A stretch of DNA of 64,000 bases, from positions 7,378,001-7,442,000 of the forward strand of contig OY720101.1 of the NCBI GenBank assembly GCA_963082875.1, given 5' to 3'. Below, piece by piece: positions 28,001 to 42,986 of the stretch (within the stretch, counting starts at the first letter, position 1; every line of letters begins with the position of its first letter). Source of the stretch: Corella eumyota. Taxonomy: Eukaryota; Chordata; Ascidiacea; Phlebobranchia; Corellidae. A model generated the notes under the pieces. That model did not search any database. It was not told the DNA's origin and saw only the letters and a program-made list of their open reading frames with translations. The position numbers were made by a program, and so were the translations under genes.

Positions 28001-31000
28001 ATATTGCTACTATGCCTCCAATTGCTAATATACCGGATGTGTCTCAAGTTATTACAGATGATGTACAAGCCAGTGATGAAAATGTTTCGAATGGATTCGA
28101 ATATAAAGAAGTTTACAATAGCTTGGTTACTCCATCTTATTCATGTCTTAAATCTGGAAGATCTAAAATAAGGCATAAGATCATATTTGCAGCCAATCGG
28201 CTACGTTATTTTTACGATCAACCAGCAGAGTTTGACGAAAAAAGTTATGATGCTTACGACAAAAATTTAAGCTGTAATCCTGAAGACGGCGATGAAGAAG
28301 AAAATTTGTATATGGAAATATATGGAGAGGTTGAAGATATGAGGTTTAGTCACATGGAGAAGCTACCCCTGTCAGCAAATTTCAAGGACCTGCTTGAAAG
28401 TTATGCTGCAGACAACGAAATGTGTGCCCCAATTGATAGTGGAGTCTCAAGAAGTGAAAATGTTAACCTCGATCGCTCTGTGATGACTTACGAGCAACTT
28501 GTTGAGTACCATAACCAGAGATGGGGGACCAAAAATTTACGAGTTCATAAAGCTAATTTGGAGCAAACTTCAATCGATTCATACCAAAGCGATTATGAAT
28601 ATAGTTCAGAGGAAGAGCAAAGTGATGAGGAAGATAGTCCCGACGAATTTCAGGCTTGTCTGCTCGAGAGCAGCCCAGAATTGGGTTTAGCTTTCCAAAA
28701 GTTAAGCGAGCAGAAAAAGCAGCTTGAAAAGCAAAACCTATCTGAAAACGAGCTGGCATTTGAGAGCAGCAAAATACATCGCCAATACCATGGGGAGGTC
28801 AACAACATTGGATTTTTACTTCGAAACAAATCAGAAATTTCAAATAATACTGAAACTAAAAGTATGGATGAGCAAATTCTTCAATCTGGAAATGAGAAAT
28901 CAACCGACGACAACTTTTCTGAGCAACCCGCGAGTGGTCTCAAATCCGCGAGTACTGAGACTATTGCCCAGAAAAAGTTAGTTCCATCCTTATTTTCCAA
29001 AAATAGCGTCCAAACTCCAAAGTTTAGAATTTTATCCACAATAAAGGTAGGCTTGCACTTTTTTAAATTATCTTATCTTTATTTTAATGTTTTTTTCTTA
29101 TAACTTTGGAAAATACACATTTAATTTCTAGGAAGTAACTGAAGTCGAACAATCAATACCATCTGAAGAAATGTTTGTTGAGTCTCCTAAAATCGAAGTG
29201 ATTGCTGAACCAAGTGGAAAAGACTTGGAAGTTGCTGATAACTTTACTGTTGCTTACAAAACAACATCTAATACAAGCATGTTGGAGGTAAATTTTTAAT
29301 TTTTTTTTGTTATATAAAGTATAATATTTAAAGTATAATTACTTTAATGTCTATATTGTTATTCTTCTGAAGCAACCTGATATCTATTTTACTGTTCAAA
29401 AAATATCTCACAGGAAATTGACCAGAATTCAAGTGATGTTAAAGAAGATTTAGGCTCTGGCAATGTATCAAATATTGACAACTTTTCTGTGCAACCCGCG
29501 AGTAGTCTCAAATCCACGAGTAATGAGACTATTGCCCAAGAAAAGCCAGTTCCAACTTTGATTTCAGAGCCAGACAATAACATCAAAACACCAACCACTG
29601 ACAACAAAGCCCCATCAATGGTAAAGGTGACTTTTTTTAAATATAAATTCTTTTAAATATTATTTTAACTTTAGCAAATGTCAATAAAATAAATTAATCC
29701 CTACATATTTCATTTACAGGAAATTGCTGAAAACCCACAAGCATTAGACTTCATAACTCAAAAACCTCAAGACAACAGCTCTTTAAACAACATAGCATCC
29801 TTTGACGACCATATTTCTGATGCTAAAGACCTTAACAAACCTGACAGGATGACATTATTTACAAGCATATCAGAGGTAAATTTAATTAGATTTTTTATAA
29901 AGTTAACTTAATAATTATAACTTAATATGGATGTAAACTTGTTTGACACTGCTTTGTTTAATATTTAGAATCCTTCTGATTGCTGTTTTACTATTGAAAA
30001 AAAGATATTGCCGAGAACTAAACATGTCGAAAGTAATGTTAAGAAGGTAGAAGCTACATTAATAAGTTCAGACAACAAATTAACTGATGACAACTTTTCT
30101 GAGCAACCCGCGAGTGGTCTCAAATCTGCGAGTAATGAGACTATTGCACAGAAAAATGTGGTTCCATCATTGAATTTAGAGACTGAGCTTAATAACAACA
30201 TTAACATCGTAGAAGCTAAAACTTTACCATCACATGACATCAACATCTGTAAAGTTCAAAATCAAAGTGCTTTAAATACTGAAGAACTAATCAAAGGAGA
30301 TTTAGTTGTAAATCTAACCAAACAAGAGCCAGAAGCAAAGGTAAATCAAAAATGATCCTAAAGTATAAACTTTAAAAAATTAATTGTTTTAATTAAGCAG
30401 TGTTATAACTAAAATCTAAGTTTAAAATAAAGTTTAATATCGTAAGAAATAATTTAGTTGCTAAATTTAGGAAAATGACAATCACAAAATTTGATTTTAA
30501 GATATAATTTTATTAAAATTGCAGAGGGTGACTAAAATCAAGGAATTGAACAAGTCAAAGCACGTGGACAGGCCAGAATTTACTGACAACCACCCTCTCA
30601 CTATTATGAAACCGATCATTCAGCATTCTGCTAATGTTGAAGTCTCCGTTAAGCCTGAAAAAGTGCTTCGTGGTTCTTACTTATTAAAGGTAATTATTTT
30701 GTAGAATGCTTTTCAGTCAAAATAAAGGATAACAAAAAAGTTTTTGTCCACTTAAAAAATAACAATCAGTATATTAGTAAAGAAATGTTGCTTAATGTTT
30801 AGGATGGAACAAAAAGTTTGGACAAATCAACTGAAAATGTGATGGTAGATGCCACAGATTTACAACATTTGAGCATTGAAACTCCAGATGACAGTAGCAA
30901 CGTCATAGTAGAGGAATTTGTTTTGCCAAATAAGTTACCCTCTCGTACTAATAGTGTAATATCATCTTCTACCAGTTCCTCCTATGACGACAGGGCTAGA

Positions 31001-33502
31001 CTATCTATTCTTACCGACCAAGAAATGAGTGAATGTGATTCATTATATGACATTCCTTCCCTTTCTTTTGATTCACTTTATTCCAACCATTCTGATTCTG
31101 ATACTGATGATGATGACAGTAATCTTGATGCACCACGTGGTGAAGCTCCCAACAACAGTAAATTTTTCGACATTTTCGAGACAGATAATGTCAAAAATCT
31201 ACAATGCCACAACACAAATGAATCAATAAATTTAAATGATGCTGTTACAAAAACACAACCATCTCAGGACTCCAGGACCTTTTTAGGTCAAAAAATTGAC
31301 GAAATTTCAATTTACCAAGATATTTTAGATACTACCGGCCACTTGTCTAAGCACAGTTTTGTTCCATCTAAGTTAAGCCATGAACCTAGCACATCTGACC
31401 AGCCAGCACCAATTGATTGTAATTTAATTCCTCCAACAGGTATTGTGGATGATGTGGCAAACAAAAAACAAACAACACTTTCCCCCAATGAAGCATCTAA
31501 AATTACCAATCTTTCTTTATTCCATCTTCCCAATGATTTGAAAAATTCTACCTCTTCTGAGCAATCAAGTCCTAAATCCGCGAGTAATGGAACTTCTGCT
31601 CAAGAGAAGGATTTTTCTACCTTAATTCCAGAAATTGATCAAATTAATACCCAACATTCTCCAGCAAATAAAAAAGCATTTCCAATTTTAAGTAAAAATC
31701 CATCTAAGGCTTCCTTTAATTCGTGCAATGTATCAAAGGATGAAACCTTTCTAAGGCAACCCGCGAGTGGTCTCAAATCCGCGAGTAATGAGACTATTGC
31801 CCAGGAAAAGTCGTTTTCATCTTTGCTATTGAATGAAACAACAACATCTGTCATTTCAACTGCGCAGCCTTTTATCATTAAAAATAACACAACCACCGCC
31901 AATAATCATGACTTTTCCCTTATACCTAGTAGTAGCCTCACCAGAAAATCTGATTCAAAAAATATTAAAATTGATAAATTAATAGAGGAATTAACTAAAG
32001 AACGAAAAGAAAAACAAATGAAAAATCAAGAACTTAACAATATCCAAACTGAAAACAACAAAAAGAAAATGTTACTAGAGGATGAAAAACTGAAAATTAA
32101 AAACCAAATTGATGAGCTACAAAAAAATTTACAACCAAAAACGGATAAGAAAAGTGTAAAACCTGAATCTAATATTAAGACCAAGGTTCCCAAAACAACA
32201 ATCCAAACCGATTTATGCAAATCAAAATTGGATAACTTGTTAAAAAATACAGATAGAATTAAAGAACAGTTGCAAAAAATTAGGCAAGAAGACGCACCAG
32301 TACCAGTCTTAGACAGTGTAGTAGAAATCCAAACCAATAATTTGTTAATAGAAGCAGGTGAGGTTGAAAAACAAATGCTTAATATCAAGAAAGAAGATTC
32401 CCTAGTACCAGGTTTAGACAGTGTAGTCAAGATCCAAACCGATAATTTCTGGAAAGAAACAAATTGTATGAAAAAACAATTGGAAAAAGTTAGAAAAGAT
32501 GACGTAACAGTACCGGTATTAGACAGTGCAGTAGAAATCCAAACCACTAATTTCTTAATAGAAACAGATGTGATCAAAAAGCAGTTGCAAAGTATCAAGA
32601 AAGAAGACTCACCTGTACCGGGTTTAGACAGTGTAGTAAAGATCCAAACCGATAATTTATTAAAAGAAACAAATTCTTTTAAAAAACAGTTGGAAAAAAT
32701 TAGAAAAGGCGACCTAACAGTACCCGTAGTAGACAGTGAAGAAATAGATCATGGTTTAGATTTAGACAGTGTAGGGCAACAGGATGTGAACAAATTTGTG
32801 TTGAAAAATGATATTTTTGATAATGTGTTGCTTCACAAAGAACCAGAAATGTCAGAAAGTGAAAAGTTGAATGAAAAATATGCTGATCAGGTCATAAAAA
32901 AAGATGATGAATGTAGCTTTTCAAAGAGAGAAATAGAAAACGAAATATTAAGGGTAAAAATAGCATTGCTGAAGTCAGAAAACGAAAGAGATCAGGAAGT
33001 TTTAGATTGGACACACAAGCTTGATATGGTGAAAACAAAACACGAACTCAAAATTTCAAAGTTAGAAAAAAAGGTTGAAGATGAAATTTCAGCAAAAGAG
33101 ATGGCCATTAGTAACCTGAAAATCTCACACGAGCAAGCACTTATGAAAGTGTATATAGAACAGGAAAAGGTTAGGGACCAATATCAAAAGGCATTTGATC
33201 AGCAAGTGTTAAAATGCAGGGACTTTGAACAAAAATTTGACGAGGAACAGTCAAAAAGGCAGCTTGATAATCGGCTGATGCAAAAAGAAATAGAAATTGA
33301 AAAACTTCTAAAGGACGTAGCCTATTCAAAGCGTGGTCGAGGTTTGAGAAAGCTAACGACAAACCATGAGTTTAAACGAGATCTCCTTAACAAAAGAGAG
33401 ACATGTAGATTACAAAGGCTTGCCAATGTAACTTATAGAAGAGATGACGAGTCAGATAAAACAAATGAAAATACTGAATGGCAGCAATTCAGTCCAGATT
33501 AG
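13054..33502 (+). CDS. Giant modular Ser/Thr kinase with multiple repeat arrays and a C-terminal coiled coil (about 5,595 residues)
   Basis: Exons: 13054-13236, 13767-13880, 14036-14202, 14398-14604, 14732-14862, 14926-15044, 15204-15249, 15410-15913, 16061-16185, 16272-20025, 20117-20215, 20445-20603, 20794-24329, 24488-24751, 24821-25099, 25187-25396, 25467-25880, 25951-26328, 26416-26625, 26696-27109, 27180-27557, 27645-27854, 27922-29046, 29132-29287, 29414-29626, 29720-29875, 29969-30340, 30525-30689 and 30803-33502. All junctions are in phase and the total is divisible by three. Residues 1-310 form an apparently active kinase: Gly loop LGGGAQGRVF, VAIK, HRDLKLDN, DFG, APE and subdomain XI RHPW. 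The order is then a basic linker; 34 repeats of 32 residues (from about residue 579); Pro/Lys-rich and Ser/Asn-rich repeats; YxxTFES-type motifs; duplicated exons carrying GLKSASNETIAQ; and a coiled coil with 35-residue IQT repeats. AATAAA lies at about 33512. I do not recognise an orthologue. It could be split by internal promoters, but no gap or stop demands it. The kinase looks CAMK-like (inference). Confidence 0.75.
16410..19673 (+). repeat. Coding minisatellite: 34 tandem 96-bp units (32 codons each)
   Basis: Within one 3.75-kb exon. Thirty-four units keep exact 96-base register: the first GGT codon is at 16410 and that of unit 34 at 19578, which is 33 x 96. The unit core reads SKPIECxDLMAALQPIDG, followed by a variable AKPxSESSYSS linker. 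Three further degenerate, longer units follow to about 20010. Left-hand units are more diverse (PDLM, IARIDLM and NGCPDLM types); right-hand units are more homogeneous (VDLM and IDLM), suggesting growth at the right end. Confidence 0.97.
18810..19673 (+). repeat. Higher-order 288-bp repeat (3 x 96 bp), three near-identical copies
   Basis: Units 26-28, 29-31 and 32-34 repeat the same order of three variants (INGAAKLPSESSFSS, then GLSKPIECIDLM with AAKPHSESSFSS, then AAKPLSESSYSS), starting at 18810, 19098 and 19386. The first two copies look identical over most of their length. The last loses the pattern in its final unit as the array decays. This suggests recent unequal exchange within the exon. 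Confidence 0.9.
24616..31806 (+). repeat. Dispersed 45-50 bp coding core (PASGLKSASNETIAQ), about 11 copies plus a diverged founder-like copy
   Basis: Copies at about 24616, 25258, 25745, 26487, 26974, 27716, 28922, 29492, 30103, 31557 (diverged) and 31757, with a related NGLKSASNDNIK at about 24257. Most encode QPASGLKSASNETIAQ and share the same bases even at silent positions, while flanking sequence is diverged. Each core contains the inverted repeat GTCTCA / TGAGAC around a 13-base loop and two CGCGAGT direct repeats, and is GC-rich against its surroundings. Confidence 0.9.
25187..28060 (+). repeat. Tandem 1,229-bp exon-intron block, about 2.3 copies
   Basis: Matching exons start at 25187, 26416 and 27645, each 1,229 bases apart. 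A unit holds three phase-0 exons of 210, 414 and 378 bases with their introns: ECTEIKHG..., DVSQVSTD...WDSSDIEW..., DVSQxSTD...HDVTFDIT. The third copy runs through its 210-base exon into the start of the next exon and then diverges. A shortened relative of the third exon (24821-25099) precedes the array. Because all exons are phase 0 the duplications keep the frame. Confidence 0.93.
32201..32750 (+). repeat. 35-residue IQT repeats in the coiled-coil region
   Basis: The codons for IQT recur at 32201, 32327, 32432, 32537 and 32642; the last four are exactly 105 bases apart. Units alternate between VPVLDSxVEIQT and VPGLDSVVKIQT types, a 70-residue higher-order period, with predicted helical KKQLEKIRK segments between them. 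VKIQTD-like sites resemble dynein light chain LC8 ligands of the GIQVD / KxTQT class; that role is inference. Confidence 0.8.
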
Positions 33503-34947
33503 ATATATATTTAATAAAAAAAAATAAAAAAGGGTGTGTTTTTTTGTAGGCCAGATTTAGGTCACTTAAAACTAAAATTTTACTAAAATTTTAGGAAATT
33601 CCAGCAAAAATTTAGGGCAAGTTGTTTCAGAATCTAGTAAAAATAAAAAGAAAAAAAAATGTTAGCAAAAGTTAGGTACACACTTACCCAGATGGAAATA
33701 AGGAAAACAAATTGAAAAGTGTATCAATATTTAGTAAATGTGGCTGGCAGTTTTTAACAGAATCTGTTTTAATGCCATATAGATTAGATTTTAAATATTT
33801 AATATTGAGGATTGAAGAAATCATTTTACTGTTGGATTTATTGGATTAAAATTGCAAAGTTACAATACTTTTAGGGTTAAAATGTCACTCTTGCTACTAC
33901 ATTACTGAATAAGAAAGTTATAATTTAATAGATCATCAACAATAACATTATTTCTTTTACAGATTAATATATATATTGTGTAATTTTAGGATGTAAATTT
34001 GTACTTTAAAGATTGTTGGATTAAGTACCAAAATATTGATTAAAAATATTTTAAATACAATTAATTAACAAGAAACAACTATGACAGCTTTTGTGGCAAA
34101 AACCTCTTAAGAATGCACTACACAATCAGGTACTTTCTACATATTTTAGTGTATTAACTTTTTTTGTTTTTAAATATTTAAAATATTCCTACCTCAATGT
34201 TAAATAAATAAATCAGTCATGTTTACCCTTACGCTTTAATCTCTGTTTAAATAGAATCCTCTTGCTTATACAACTTAACTTTGGAAATAAATTTGTGACA
34301 TTTTTTCTGTGATAGGCCTATTATAGATGAAATCTTCCAATAATTTTTAACTGTTGTAAATTTTAACAAACTAATATCATGATTTAATTTTAAAAAAGGT
34401 GTAAGAGTGCAGAAGCTTTAGTGAAGACTGAAATAAAAAGATGTCATGATTCGATTATGGGGTAAAATATATTTATTTGCGGTATGATATGTTTTGTAAA
34501 TTTAAAAGCTGAAAAACTAAAGGGCTGGCTATCGCTTTTTTTACAACTGGTTGCATTATTCCAGCAACATAAAGCAATATAGTTCTAGCCAATAGCAATT
34601 GGTGGGATCTGCTGTTTTCTTATCAACATTCAATTTGTTGTTAACATAGTCCTTAACTATAAATCAATATCCTTTCAGCCTCGTGGCACAATTTTTTTTA
34701 ATCTTTTACAGTTTTAGTATATATTTAAACATTATCAAACGCTTTCAAATCTTGTTTTTTTTATGTAATAAACCTTAATATTAATTCAATATTGTCAAAT
34801 TTATTAAAATTTACAACAAAAAATCGAATGTATTAATATAAATATGTAAATAAAAAAAGTTGATGTTAAAATGACTGAATGTACTTGATTGGTTTACAAA
34901 AGATTAAATTATCATACTTATTTTCAATTATACAATATTAAAAAAAA
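33503..34947. other. Intergenic between the giant gene and the minus-strand actin gene
   Basis: Begins with AATAAA at about 33512 and a T/G-rich stretch at 33534-33546, a good cleavage signal for the giant gene. Near 34799-34804, TTTATT supplies AATAAA for the minus-strand actin, about 145 bases after its stop. No other feature recognised. Confidence 0.5.
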
Positions 34948-38399
<3,452 letters not shown>

Positions 38400-39177
38400 A
38401 TTGATATATTAAAAGTTAGCAAGCCTTTTTTTAGTTTAAGTCATATTTTTTAATAACCTAATGTCTAATCTAAACTAAAATATTTCCACAATTTTCTTTG
38501 TTTTTATAATTTATAGATCAACTTAATAAACATTTTTATGCTAACATGTGTCGTGATAATTTAGATTATTTAAAATTTAATTAGAAATTATGGATATAGG
38601 TAAAATTGTTATATATTATACACATATTTATAAAATAACAAATAACATTTATAATGTTTATTTTAAAACACCTACAAAAGTTTGCGTAATTCATTATATT
38701 AAAGATTTGATTTACAAGCTTTACGTAAATATGCGTTCATTTAAAAACAGTCGTGTGATTTTTCAAATAACAAGCTGTGCCGAAAGCAAGGCGTTTTATA
38801 GAAAAAGGAGAAACGTCATCATTTGTAAAGCAAGTTGCTAGAGTAAGGTTGTTTAAATTTGTCAGTTATTATAAAATATTTTTGTTTTTAAAGTATATGT
38901 TTAAAAACAAAAATGCCTTAGTTGAAGATTATTAAATAATATTATAAATATAGTACCAAGAAATATGTAAAGTTATGTAAGTATGTATACTCATGTATAA
39001 GAGTATATTGAGTAAACTTTTCAATAAAAAAGGCCAAACCATTTGTTTAATTTTTTAGAAAAATAGAACTCAATTTAAAATTTTGAAAAGATTAAAAGGA
39101 ATGCCATGATATACACTGTTAGTCAAAAGGATTAGGACTCTACTTTTAAGATCACCTAATCGTACCTGACCTTGTAC
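38400..39177. other. 3' flank of the plus-strand actin gene
   Basis: Contains the actin poly(A) signal. An 83-codon plus-strand frame at 38590-38841 has AT-driven composition (Ile, Tyr, Lys, Asn) and no family resemblance, so it is not called. Nothing else seen. Confidence 0.4.
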
Positions 39178-39348
39178 CTAAGTTTTATTCAAATGTATTT
39201 TGAACTTATTCGTTAAAATGAAGCCAAAAGTTGAAGGCATTGGAAATTGGATGTTAAAGTGTTGCTCAAAGGCGGAACAATTTATACAGGCCATTGAAAT
39301 TGTTATGGCAATCAGAAAAATAAATGTCATTGGAGCAAACATTTTCAT
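39178..39348 (-). CDS. Possible small secreted protein or last exon
   Basis: The frame from the Met at 39348 gives 56 residues starting with a plausible signal peptide (MKMFAPMTFIFLIAITIS, then ACINCSA) and a short mature part with no Cys pattern. AATAAA overlaps the end of the frame. No homologue recognised and no linked exon found. It may be chance. A 16-base direct repeat (GTGACTTATTAGAGCG on the minus strand) lies just upstream at about 39408-39446. Confidence 0.2.
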   Translation of the reverse strand: MKMFAPMTFIFLIAITISMACINCSAFEQHFNIQFPMPSTFGFILTNKFKIHLNKT

Positions 39349-39693
39349 TGTTGTCACGTTAAAAGAATGCAAAATTATTTGCTTGCCCACTTACGTAGTA
39401 GCCGCTCTAATAAGTCACTTAATTTCGCTCTAATAAGTCACTCTAATTTTTATTTAAGATGAGGTAAACACCTGTTTTGGAGTTTACACCTACCCTGCCT
39501 ATAAAACTTTAGAAAACTAACACTGTTTAACGAATATATTTATTTAATGTTAAAAAAAAATGAAAAAATATTTTAAATTTTTTTGATACTTTTATACATA
39601 TAAAAAGCGTGTGTTTTTTTAAATTTTTTGTCATGAAATGCTTAACGATAATCCAAATTTACATATTGTCAAGCATTTGTTCTTTGTCGTTTT

Positions 39694-40850
39694 TTACATT
39701 ATGGTTAATGCAACAACAAGCAAGCACAGCATGGCAAATAAGTTTACATATCGTGCTGGTGCTTCGTTGCAGCTATCTGTTGATATAAGGTGTTTATACA
39801 TTTAGTTAAAGTTCATAACAAATAAATAGAATATTTAATTTAACACAATCATAAATAATTTAATAAAAAAGTCGCTGGACATATTTAAGAGAAAACTATA
39901 TTTGTTATAGCGTTTTAGCTAAGGTAAAATAACACTACTGCCTAGCAAACACGCATTTATTGCTTAAGAATGTGAAGTTAGTCTTCTAAACACGAAAGTT
40001 TGTACTATTAAATGTTTAATGTTTGGTAACTTATAAATAAAAAAGGTTACCCATATTGCATGTTTTCCGACATGTCTTTGCTTCGTTAGTTGTTGTACAG
40101 TTATCAGCAGGAGATTCAAGATCAGTACAACCTCGTTCTACTGAAGTGACCTCACCTGCGTATAAGGGTTAACATAATATTACCAATACAAGTAGAGCCG
40201 TTTGCGCGTTTGCGCAAGTCTTTGAAAAAATATACCCGGGCTACGTAAGACGTGAATTGTTCAACCAGCATGTAATTTAAGTAATATTCAGTAGTTGTGT
40301 AATATGTTTTTGTTTAATTACTTATTTAGGATGTGAATGCATTTTCACATGAAAAGCGGTATTTTTAGTAACGATTTGGCTACTTTAAAACTATGAAACA
40401 AATTCATTTACAAACTATACCAAATGATTAACTAAGTATCTCATGCTACTATTTAACAATATGTGGTGTTAATAAAACCACGATTTTTTATATTAATTAC
40501 CTCCAGTCGTAGTTGTGGTAACAAAGCACAGATTATCAGTCTGGCCACAGTCTCGTGTTAAACTGGTCTCATTCTCTTTCGCAGTCAAACAGGTCTCGCC
40601 CTGGCTGCCTTTTTGGTCAGACGTACATTGCAAACACTTTAAAGCATCTAATTTAAAGCATGAGGTTTAAAGTAATTAGGTTTGATAGACTGTCTATGCA
40701 AAATGCAATAACCTTTTGTACGTTTTGCAATTTACTAGTAACGTTGTTATCTGTTTGTCTCTTGTTATACATTTATACCTTAAGAGTCCTCGTCTTACCT
40801 GAGCATGTTGCCAGATAAAGAAATGCAATTAAAATATAAGCTACCTTCAT
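39694..40850 (-). CDS. Ly6/uPAR-domain protein, probably GPI-anchored
   Basis: Assembled from four short exons: 40799-40850, 40501-40647, 40051-40155 and 39694-39776, all junctions phase 1, 128 residues. Exon 1 is a signal peptide (MKVAYILIAFLYLATCS). The mature chain begins ALKCLQC, the typical LKCxxC opening of three-finger Ly6/uPAR domains. It contains ten Cys, the last in an SCN motif as in the family's CN ending. A hydrophobic tail (LFAMLCLLVVALTIM) then ends the protein, as expected for a GPI-attachment signal. Exon division into signal, N-half, C-half and tail is common in the family. Likely a cell-surface ligand-binding or modulatory protein; partner unknown. AATAAA on the minus strand lies near 39540. 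Confidence 0.85.
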
Positions 40851-42986
40851 GTCTTGTGGTTTAGTATTAAGTTTACTTAAACTATACCCAAGTATACACT
40901 TATGTTATTTCAACTGGTAATTTTTAACAGTAACTAAAAAAGTGGCGGTAAATATAATTTAACTGTTGTTCTACAATTCCACACAATGCCGTTTAAAATT
41001 TCATTGTGACGAACAAATGTCGGCCATCTTGTTTTTGTTTCTCTGAGATTTATACATTTAATTAGTTATTTGTTTATATAAGTTGATTTGTTGAAATAAT
41101 ATTAACATCTCCACCAGCAACATCAGTTTTACCTGAAACATCAAGTAACAGGTATGTTTTCTGATGTATTTGTAGTAGTCGTGTTTAATTTGTACCTATT
41201 CTATTTTAAATTGTGATTTTCACTATAAAGAATACCTAATATGAGAAAAATGTATTCAGGTTATATTTAGCCTACAGAGAGGCCTGTGAAACCTTGGCAA
41301 GAACAGTTTGTAAAGTGTGGTGCAGCACAAGATGCTCAGTGGATTAAAAAGAGAATATTTTTTGCCAAGACAACACTCTCTCCAAACCCGACAATTTGAA
41401 ATTATCCACCTACAGGACCGCAGCCAACTGATAAAACTAAGCCCAATCCACAAAATAACTTTTTTTAAGATTTTTTTTCGTGGCTGCACTTGTTTTTAAA
41501 GCTTTTCGGAAAAAAATAATTCTTTTAATGCTGTGGTTTTGAGTTATGATACGGACGATTTAATTAAAATTGGTTGCAATAATAATCAAAACGAACAAGA
41601 AATTTGTAATCTTATTAAATCAACAACTAAAACAAACATTGCTAACAATATAAGTGGCTTTATAGACTAACTAAAGTTTATAAAGGTACGTGTAAAATTA
41701 TTTATCAAAAATTATCTTATATCATTAATCGAAATTAAAATTATGAGCAGTTTGTTTCCCTTTATTCTCCTAGCTCGTCGTGGTCACATATTGTTATATA
41801 TTCCAGAAAGCTTTTAAACCACAGCACTTATAAGACTTAATTTAAAATTAATTACCTAAATAGCATTTGGTTGCTATTTTGAGTATTCATTTAAATAAAT
41901 ATGATGTTAATAAGAATGACAAAACTTGTAAATACATATGCTCGTTTTTTGTTTTGTATACTAATTTAAATATCAAACTAAAATGTAAAACGCTATTTAC
42001 TTAGTGTATTCCATACACTAAAGACCGTGCACCTTTCAACAACTTGTCTCGATTTAGACTTGAATCAACTTTCTTGTCGCGTTTTTACTCTGATTGCTTT
42101 GATTTCGTTTTAAATTAAAAGATTTATGTTGTAGTAAAACAAGATTTAAGATGAATTTGGTTTTATTGGTTTGTGTTTATTGTTAATTGAGCTTAAAATG
42201 GTCGGTATACCAAACATCGTTTGAGATACAAAGCGACTTTAACAAAAAACATTTTTTTGCTAACCTAAGCATAACAAAATCTATCATCAGTAAAATAATA
42301 CAGGAACCACAACGTACTCCTTATTTAAAATATTATACCGTATAAGTTAGTTTTCAATATTTAAGAAAGATATATTTATAAAGTTATATGTTGGTTCAGT
42401 ACACATTTCCGTGAAGTAATATAAAAGCTTCTCCCAAAGCGCAACGTATATCAGCTTATTTACCGAACTAGGTAAATATGATGACGCCATATTTTAATGG
42501 ATAACTTATAAAACGAATTTACCAAGATAAAAGCCAATGTACAGCACAGAAAGGCGCCAATACCGTTAAATGTTTTTCATACTTCTTGATTGAATGTCAA
42601 AAAGACTGCGTAAGCATATATGTTTAAAAATGAAGAATTGTATTGTTACTAAGTTATAGTTGGATGTTTTTTGCATATTCTTGTTTAGAATATAGAAATT
42701 AAAATGAAAGTTTTAATTTAGCCATAAGTTGCATTAAACGAATGGGGGCTTTACTGAAATATGTTAGGTCGATTAATTCATTAGGAAAGTTCAAGAATTT
42801 AGACAAATTGGATACATATTTCGTAGTATAATTACTTAACTAAAATTTGAAAAAAATAGTTAGCTAAAAGCAATATTTATCAATATATTTTTTTATTTTC
42901 TGACAAAATGAGGTTTATTTTAAAAACATATTTTTTAGATTAAAAAAGTATTTAAAAATATTAACTGTTTTCTCTACTAATTTATC
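40851..42986. other. Intergenic, with weak exon-like pieces
   Basis: Upstream of the Ly6 gene (leftward) and the claudin locus (rightward). A donor-like AACAG|GTATGT at about 41151 and partly open plus-strand frames at 41250-41400 and 41500-41670 look faintly protein-like but cannot be joined into a consistent model. They could be a decayed or unrecognised gene. AATAAA occurs at about 41895. The rest is AT-rich with nothing recognised. Confidence 0.3.

Noticed and set aside
38590-38841. 83-codon plus-strand frame downstream of actin
   Set aside because: Composition dominated by Ile, Tyr, Lys and Asn as expected from AT-rich non-coding DNA; lies in the actin 3' flank.
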